In this document: positions 57,351 to 64,000 of the stretch, in pieces | Layout of the letters: every line of letters begins with the position of its first letter | Numbering within the stretch: the stretch's first letter is position 1 | Made by a program: the position numbers and the translations under genes | The notes under the pieces: generated by a model | What the model saw: the letters and a program-made list of their open reading frames with translations, nothing else | The model's database searches: none | What the model was told of the DNA's origin: nothing | From: Labia minor | Taxonomy: Eukaryota > Arthropoda > Insecta > Dermaptera > Spongiphoridae | Assembly (NCBI GenBank): GCA_963082975.1 | Contig: OY720345.1 | Span: 10,318,491 to 10,382,490, forward strand | Direction: 5' to 3' | DNA length: 64,000 nucleotides

Positions 57351-58362
57351 CCCATTAGGGACCAAATTTTTTATTTTAATTTTTTTTCAATTTTTTATTA
57401 GATATCATGTGGATAAATATAGAAAAAAATATATTTTTACAAAAAAATATTTTTGAAAGGGTTTTTGGTGTATAAAATAAAATAAAAATTCATGCAAGTA
57501 AAATAAAGAAATGCATTTATAAAACATCAAATTATTTTTTTATTTTTTAGAATTATAAAAAATTATAAACATCAAATTATGTTTTTAGAATTAAAAAAAA
57601 TTAAAAAAAAAAAACATAGGTTCCTAAACAAAGAAAAAATTTTCTTACACTTTTTGTTCAAGGATCGTACACCTCCATTCGGTAACATTATCCTGTACAA
57701 GCCATAAACCACTGCTTTAGTACAAATCTAACAGGCTTTCCTTGAATAAACTGCTTCATGAAATGGTGACAAAATATCGCACCATTTTTTCATCGATTTT
57801 TCAGAAAATATTCCAAATTTCATGAAATTATTATTCAATTCTACTTAATTACTTAATTTATATTTCTTATTTTGATTAGGTTTATATTTATATTGTGGGA
57901 CTAACGAAAAAAATATATAGTTGATCATGCCATCCAAAATAAATAAAATAAAATAAATAAAATACAAATCTTTATCTAACAGCCGAAAGACCAGTGTTCC
58001 CAAATGGGAACAATTTATTTTTTGATGTTTTGTAAACTTCAAATGAAAATTTTTTTATTTATTTGAAGTAATTATATAACTACGACATAGTAAATAAAAA
58101 GAAATTTATAAAAACAATAAAACATTAATACCTTATCATGAATTTACATATGTTTAAAAATCACAATTACTAATTTTTCAAATTTGTTTTTTTTTTGTTT
58201 TTGTTGCAAGCAAGTACTAATAACTGCTGTAGCTATCAAATATACTTTTAAAACAAAAGTTAGATTATAACATAATTACACTAGCACAAATTTGGTGTCA
58301 AATTTAACAGTTTACAAACGCTATTTAGATTTTTTCTGTTGGGAACGCTGGCTACAAATGGG
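57351..58362 (-). mobile_element. piggyBac-type transposon, internally deleted
   Basis: Flanked by TTAA at 57347-57350 and 58363-58366. The ends read CCCATTAGGGACC and, inverted, CCCATTTGTAGCCAGCG. A second GGGAAC/GTTCCC inverted pair lies at 57994-58012. On the minus strand at about 57800-57640 the codons HFMKQFIQGKPVRFVLKQWF and YRMEVYDP match the piggyBac transposase core (K-Q-F-x-R-G-K-P-x-R-F). A stop and flanking loss of the DDD residues show it is dead. TTAA targeting is the hallmark of the superfamily. Confidence 0.75.
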
Positions 58363-58600
58363 TTAATAATGATATAAGAAATCAAAGAAATACTTCTTAA
58401 GTATGACTTCGTAGGACACAGGATAATCCTGTTCGTATAATTACTTTCAATACAATAGCGATAGCGGATTGAGGGTAAGTAGAGAGCTTTAGATAATTGT
58501 CAAGTGGTTTGACTTTTGTTTCTTTTTTGCTTTTCTTAACTTTAAGAAATATGAATGATATTATTTGAACCTGCTCCAACTTTTCCTAAATATTAATATA

Positions 58601-59184
58601 CGAGGGCAATTCACAAAGTAGGTTACGTTTTGAAATTAAGACAAAACTAGTACAGGAAAATGTTTTTTATTATATACACATTTGAAAGAGCAACTAAAAT
58701 ACTATTTTTCTACATAATCGCCAAAAAAAGTGGAGACATTTATTGTAGCGATGAACGAACGAGCTTCCAAATTCCTTCCTCATAGAAATCCTCCGCCTGG
58801 GAGAATGTGTGTGCCCCCACTCCATAAACTGAAATTTCGTCTCATACGTCACGTGTTTGACCCAAGTCTCGTCTTCAGTTACGATTCGATCAAGGAATGA
58901 ATCACCGTGGTACTCGTAGGCCTCCAAAAATGACAAAGAGGCAACCCAACGACTACGATCTCAGCGCGGCCGTGACTGACTGGCTCAACACTCAGGCGGC
59001 GGATTTCTATGAGGAAGGAATTTCTAAGCTCGTTCATCGCTCCGATAAATGTTTCAACTTTTTTGTCGATTATGTAGAAAAATAGTATTTTAGTTGCTCT
59101 TTCAAATGTATATAATAAAAAACATTTTCCTGTATTAGTTTTGTTTTAATTTCAAAACGTAACCTACTTAGTCAATTGCCCTCG
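58601..59184. mobile_element. Mariner inverted dimer (foldback)
   Basis: TA-flanked, with ends CGAGGGCAATTCACAAAGTA and its inverse. The arms 58601-58800 and 58990-59184 both carry the same transposase 3' end, the outer ends being about 190 bp inverted copies. The left half on minus reads FLDRIVTEDETWVKHVTYET and FQFMEWGHTHSP, with the first catalytic Asp, then jumps to the C-terminus. The right half on plus reads DLSAAVTDWLNTQAADFYEE, GISKLVHRSDKC and DYVEK-stop. Two 3' ends are therefore joined back to back at about 58937. The overlapping frames of 80 and 62 codons are these two fragments, not genes. Confidence 0.85.
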
Positions 59185-60481
59185 TGTATATATATATACA
59201 TATATATATACCTCAGTGGTATTCAAACTGTCGATTGCAAGCTACTATTGTAGTAGCTTATGGGAGCATATATGATAGGTGGGTTTCTCAGGTTTAATCT
59301 TACGTTTGTTAATTATTATTACTAATTTTACTTGAATATCTTGCTGATGAATTTACAATCCAATATCAGTTTAAATAAATAATTTTATATTTCTTAAAAA
59401 TTTAGGTTTATTTTTTTATAAAAGTTAATTATGATGGATAATTCACAGAAGCATTTAAATTTTAATTAAATATAAAAACTATAACTCGATTGACATTCGC
59501 TAAACATAACTTGCCTGTGTTTTAAGAAAAAAAAGTAAAATAAGGCCACTTTCTTATACAATTGAGAGGTAAAATGATTTATACTTCATTATCTGATATT
59601 CTCTTAATTTTTCTTTTTCTTATCTGCTTTAATGTTAAGATAAAAGTAGTCCCGAAAATAATTGAATGTGTGTTATTGTAATTGAAAATATATTCAGAAT
59701 TTATATGAAGCCCAGATAAGGACGACCTGTTTTTGGTTTATATATTTATTTTTGTTGTAAAATATTCCACATTAGATAGCAACATTAAAAAAATAACACT
59801 CGTTTTATGTAGAAAAAGATCTATAGAATTGGTTATTAAAAAGACACTCATCGTAACCCCAGAGAATTGGCGTCGGCCATTGGAGTGGTGGGATGGATAA
59901 AAGTGCAATTGGGTAATGGTGCGTCGAGTCGGAGGTCCCGAGGGTGCCTAAGGCAAGGAAAAGGTGTAGACCTGGAGAGTGGAGAGGGTCTCTCTTTTTC
60001 TCACATAACACGCTATAGCGACATTAACGTTGGCGACGGGAGGTCGGTTGTCCGAAAGAGGGAGAAGAGGTGGGTGGGTTGGTTCCCATGAGGCGTGTTG
60101 TAAACACGCTACCGAAACCATTTATTCTATCATTCCTCTTAGTTGGACCGGACCGTATCTGCGGCTATACACTCATTTATTCATTCGTTTAATCAACCCT
60201 TGTCGAACTGGACGTAACTTTATTCAATATTTGCCAAATGTGAGAAAATAGATTTTATTGGCAAAGGTGATGATTTGGTAATAAAGATCACAATGAAGAC
60301 AATAGAAATTGTTTTAGAAAATTATAGTGTTCTTATCGTAAAGAATAGAAAAGGAGAAATAAAAAAAAATGATCTCCATAAATTATGATTAGAAATGAAA
60401 TAAAATATGTTACAACTGTTCATATTATATTTAGACAAAAATAAACAAATCATTTTAATATAAATAAAATATCGTATTATA
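59185..60481. other. Intergenic stretch with GC-richer island
   Basis: CAGTGGTATTCAAACTGTCG at 59214 looks like a lone hAT-type end. The 59855-60240 island is GC-richer (CGTCGGCCATTGG, GGCGTGTTGTAAACACGC). Overlapping frames of 68-74 codons there are unrecognised. GTGTTGTAAACAC at 60085-60097 is a short palindrome. No gene supported. Confidence 0.35.
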
Positions 60482-60945
60482 CGAGGGTGGGGTGAAAAGT
60501 TTTCGGTCGGACCAAGAAAAACAATGTTTTTAAATTTTTTTTTTTTTTCTTTCTTTATTTTTCAACATTCAAGATAGCTGAGATCTGTACGATGTCAGCT
60601 GAACGTGTGCGAAATATTTTGCACAAGCATTTGAACATGGAAAGCTGTGTGCAACGTGGGTGCCGCGTTTGCTAACGTTAGACCAAAAACTGCTTCGAAA
60701 AACCATTTCTACCGACAATTTGGCGCTGTAGACGTAATCCAAACGAATTTTTGCGTCGATTCATAACTGTTGATGAGACGTAAATTAAATTAAATTTAAT
60801 TTAATTAATTAATTAACTAAATTAGAACACCGTTATAAGAAATGTATCAGTGTTGATGAAGATTATGTTGAAAAATAAAGCAAAAAAAAAAATTTAAAAA
60901 TATTGTTTTTCTTGGTCAGGCCGGAAACTTTTCACCCCACCTTGG
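60482..60945 (+). mobile_element. Mariner deletion derivative (Mar-A copy 3)
   Basis: CGAGGGTGGGGTGAAAAGTT to its inverted partner, with TA at both ends. This is the best-preserved coding remnant of the family: IAEICTMSAERVRNILHKHL then, after single-base shifts, KTASKNHF/LLRKTISTDNLAL and NPNEFLRRFITVDET. It has the same deletion and AT-rich joint as copies 1 and 2. Confidence 0.85.
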
Positions 60946-61559
60946 TAAATACATTATTTCTGTAAAAATCGTATTGGTTTACTCTAGTAATTATGTATTT
61001 ATTAATAAAAATCTTAAATGGAATTCTGACAAAACTTGTAAACTCTATAAAGTGTTTAACCTGCGAATGACTAATTAGTTTTCAGGGTCAGTCTTCATAG
61101 ATGCTTAAATGGTAATCTAACTTCAAGGAGAAAATGTCTATAGAAAAGTTATATTTTAGGGGAAATAATAATCTAAAGTTGTAGGTTGGTCATGTAATAT
61201 GACAGGTGCCAATTTTCACCTGCTATATTCACTTTTACTTGAGATTATGAAGTTGATTGAAATCATTTTAAGAATATATATTTAAGATGATGATAAATAA
61301 GAATTAAAAAAAGGTTTGATTCTACTATCTTGGAAGAATTTGAAGCTATGTATATTTAGAATCAATATTTAATCAAACATTTGTAAATTCAAAGAAATCT
61401 ATAGACAAAATTATATAACAAATATTTACAGAATGGGAGGAGAAGGTAAATTTGGAACTATATAAAAATAAAATAAAAAAAAAATATATTTAAAAAATTT
61501 GTAATCAGAGAGTCATAATATTTATTATAGGACTACTAATAATATAATTTTCATAAAAA
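60946..61559. other. AT-rich filler
   Basis: No feature supported. Confidence 0.45.
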
Positions 61560-61837
61560 AAAAAAACCTCTGACTTTGAACGTCCTACTCAAGGACAACG
61601 CCTATCAAGCCGGTTATATCAATGAGGTGTCCTATGATCAGTAGAACGGGACCTCTCATCCTTTAGCTTGATTTTCTAGATCGGAGGCGCTATCATTTCC
61701 ACAATGTTGTTCCCGGAGGCTGAGTTGATTCCGTCCCATAGACCCCAGCTAGGGAAATTCCCTTGCCAGGCCCGGGTCTTGAACCCGAGACCATGTGAAT
61801 GTGAGGCAGGTTCGCTACCCACACACCCAATGGCGCC
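61560..61837 (-). mobile_element. tRNA-derived SINE (SINE-1), third copy
   Basis: The minus-strand head GGCGCCATTGGGTGTGTGGG, GTAGCGAACC, and B box GGTTCAAGACC in a C-rich frame. It has the same body as 21.3 kb, a small deletion near 61695 (AAAGCTACTT lost), and a T-tail represented by the A-run at 61556. Confidence 0.85.
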
Positions 61838-62697
61838 CTATAATTTTCATATAATTAAAATAAATATGTAATTTCTATTAAACTTATATGTATTTTTAAA
61901 TATTCTGAACAATCGTTCATTGATCTATTTCCTAAATATGAATATATACATACAATTTAATTTCTATCAATAAATCCACCTTTATTTGGTTTTGTGTATG
62001 TGTGTGTCTAGGTATGTGTGTGATAAGCAATTTAAATTAACAAATCGTTCAACTCAACTAATATTCATTTTTCTCTCGTTTCTAATTTATCATTCATGTT
62101 TCTATAAATGATAACATGCCATAAAGGGTTATAATCTTATAATATGTATGTATATTTATAAATTTGCTCATAAATTTCACGTTTGTTTACATATCGTCTT
62201 GTATTTTCTCCTCTTAAATTTAGAAAGCTATTTTCCCTTTGCAAGATAGGACACACGTCATTGGAATACATCTATTTGCCTCTCGGCCAGCAATGAACAA
62301 ACACTTGTACAAGCAGCCTATCTAATTTGCCATGTGGATGTAATAAAGACTTGTTTACTTTGCAATGGCGGCAGCGATGGTGGCGGTTAGGGAGACTCAT
62401 CAACGTAGCAAATTTTAACTGGAACATGGTATATCGTACGTACTTAGATATTGTACGTATACCACCGTATCAATCCACCCTTTCTCTTCACTTAAATTTT
62501 ATCGAATTTTATTATTATTATTATTAGCATTATTAATTTCATAAATCCTTTATACAACCTCAAAGAAGTATATACGAGTATACATTCTACACAAACATTT
62601 TAAAAGTTCTCTATGTCTGAATTTTTTAAACAAAATAACAATTATAATGAGTGAAGATTTATTCTAATATACTAGTAGTTTCTCAAATAGTAATAAT
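61838..62697. other. Intergenic stretch with GC-richer patch
   Basis: The 62215-62475 patch contains GCAATGGCGGCAGCGATGGT and a CGTACGTAC palindrome near 62434. The 66-codon frame is unrecognised. (ATT)n lies at 62509-62526. No gene supported. Confidence 0.35.
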
Positions 62698-63166
62698 TAC
62701 TGACCAGAGATAATATTGCGATCACGAAAATTTTCGATGTTGAGAATTTTATGTTTTTATAGGTTTTGAAGGGTCCTGAATCATTTTCACTAAGTTTGAG
62801 AAAAATGTCTGTGTGTATGTGTGTATGTATGTAACCAAGATTACGCAAAAACGGTTTGAGCTAGAATGATGAAATTTGGTACATGCGCATTTTTCAAAAT
62901 TCGTAGTTTTCTCTTCCGGTTGAGCTACATTTCTCAAAAGTTGATTGAAAACTATGAATTTTGAATAATGCCCATGTACCAAATTTCATCATTCTAGTTC
63001 AAACCGTTTTTGCGTAATCTTGGTTACATACATACACACACACACACAGACATTTTTCTCAAACTTAGTGAAAATGATTCAGGACCCTTCAAAACCTATA
63101 AAATCATCAAAATCTCAACATCGAAAATTTTCGTGATCGCAATACTTTCTCTGACGAGATAGTAAC
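62698..63166. mobile_element. HINE-1 inverted dimer of 5' halves
   Basis: 62698-62911 is the 5' half of HINE-1 on plus. 62912-63166 is a 5' half on minus ending ACTATCTCGTCAGAGAAAGT. The arms share private variants against other copies (TATAGGTTTTGAAGGGTCCTG and AAGTTTGAG), so one arm was copied from the other. Neither 3' end is present. The DNA can fold into a hairpin of over 200 bp. The 77-codon frame over it is a by-product. Confidence 0.9.
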
Positions 63167-63169
63167 AAA

Positions 63170-63454
63170 GCTCCTAGTCATTTTTAATGAAAGTTATTTT
63201 TTATTTTAATCTTAATAAACCTTGTTGTCATGTTTTTTAAATAGATTTAATAAAATACATGTCTAATAAATATAGATATACATGAAATACATAAGTTTTT
63301 TCATTAAAAATTGGTAAATGAAAAAATCCTACCGAATATAAGAGGGCCTTATGCTCAAAAATCTCTCTCAATTTCAATCCCAACATGCTTGTCTAATTTT
63401 TAAATTATTAATTAATTGATAAAATATCTAATATAGAATTATTCAAAAAAAACA

Positions 63455-63497
<43 letters not shown>

Positions 63498-63930
63498 TTC
63501 AAAGTTGTTAAAGCAATACTTTCTCTTTTGATAGGTTAATTTTCTCTTTATATTTTTCTTTAATTAAAGTTTGATTGCTCCCCTCAATATTCATTTGGAA
63601 ATATTATTATTATTATTACTATTATTATTTAAAAATATGAATTATTAAAATTACTGCAATATCTTATATAAATAATATTTATTTTATATTTATTTATATG
63701 ATAAAAAAAAAAAACTTTAGGTTTAATATGATCTCTCCCTTGAAGTCCACCCTAATATCACATTCCAACCCTTGTTTATTACGCTTAATTAAATAACACA
63801 GACAAGAGCCACGTTTCATCTTTCAAGTAGCAACAATGTAGCTTTACCAGGATCGTTTGATAACAAAAACCATAAATCAAAAAAAAATAAATTGTTGAAA
63901 TTAAAATAAATTCGATTTGATCCAACAAAT
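63170..63930. other. AT-rich filler
   Basis: (AT)n at 63461-63491 and (ATT)n near 63600-63630. No gene. Confidence 0.5.
63461..63491. repeat. (AT)n microsatellite
   Basis: About fifteen uninterrupted AT units. Confidence 0.95.
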
Positions 63931-63934
63931 ATTG

Positions 63935-63975
63935 ATTACCGACCGACGATAGTAAGGGAGGTATTGTTTTTTTTT
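63935..63975 (+). mobile_element. HINE-2 5'-end fragment at window edge
   Basis: GATTACCGACCGACGATAGT then AAGGGAGGTATTGTTTTTTT. The element may continue beyond the window, but the last 25 bases no longer match the other copies. Confidence 0.55.
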
Positions 63976-64000
63976 AATCTCAAAAATGTTCCACACTTTC

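Noticed and set aside
1-64000. CRISPR arrays, rRNA and functional tRNA genes
   Set aside because: No regularly spaced direct repeats with unique spacers, no rRNA core sequence, and the only tRNA-like boxes lie within SINEs.

Overview
The window is nuclear DNA from an animal, most likely an arthropod. It is very AT-rich, about three quarters A+T by eye. It carries the usual metazoan cut-and-paste and rolling-circle elements: mariner, pogo/Tigger, piggyBac, hAT and Helitron/Helentron. There are also tRNA-derived SINEs, a LINE scrap and many microsatellites. I see no bacterial gene organisation, rRNA, functional tRNA or CRISPR array. I cannot name the species, and no intact protein-coding gene is present. 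Almost every open frame longer than 60 codons is chance, antisense, or a decayed transposase.

Region by region. 1-4.6 kb: AT-rich DNA with a fragment and a full copy of a short rolling-circle-like element (here HINE-1), a 100-bp tandem repeat and a decayed HINE-2 body. 4.6-9.5 kb: an inverted-repeat MITE, tandem repeats and AT-rich filler. 9.5-19 kb: a mariner scrap fused to a HINE-1 3' half, a minus-strand exon-like pseudogene (11.1-11.4 kb), HINE-1 copies, a hAT MITE, a SINE, a mariner MITE, and a second minus-strand coding remnant cut by a HINE-1 (16.4-16.9 kb). 19-32 kb: long AT-rich filler with a SINE, a mariner pseudogene, a possible plus-strand terminal exon (23.6 kb), a HINE-2, hAT and mariner MITEs and a pogo derivative. 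32-46 kb: GC-richer single-copy-looking islands, a LINE scrap, hAT elements, and two related composite blocks (32.7-34.2 and 43.7-45.8 kb) in which HINE-1 is joined to the same two flanking modules. 46-55.9 kb: a cluster of hAT MITEs, a Helitron-type PIF1 helicase pseudogene split by one of them, and a HINE-2. 56-64 kb: a piggyBac derivative, a mariner inverted dimer, a mariner MITE, a SINE and an inverted HINE-1 dimer.

How the parts relate. The most interesting pattern is that two families with different sequences share one layout. HINE-1 ends in ACTATCTCG and HINE-2 in ACCGACCGACG. Each has a T-run and a subterminal repeat at the 5' end. Each then has a shared-type core (AAATTTCAT plus a G/C-rich short tandem repeat or CA/GT repeat), and at the 3' end the inverted subterminal repeat, a short perfect stem-loop, and then AACTTATTT or AGCTTATTT. 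That is the Helentron/DINE-1 layout, and a decayed Helitron-type helicase lies beside one HINE-2 copy. The hAT MITEs form a second coherent group: all eight with readable flanks have 8-bp target duplications with TA at the centre. Several elements have become inverted dimers able to fold into long hairpins.
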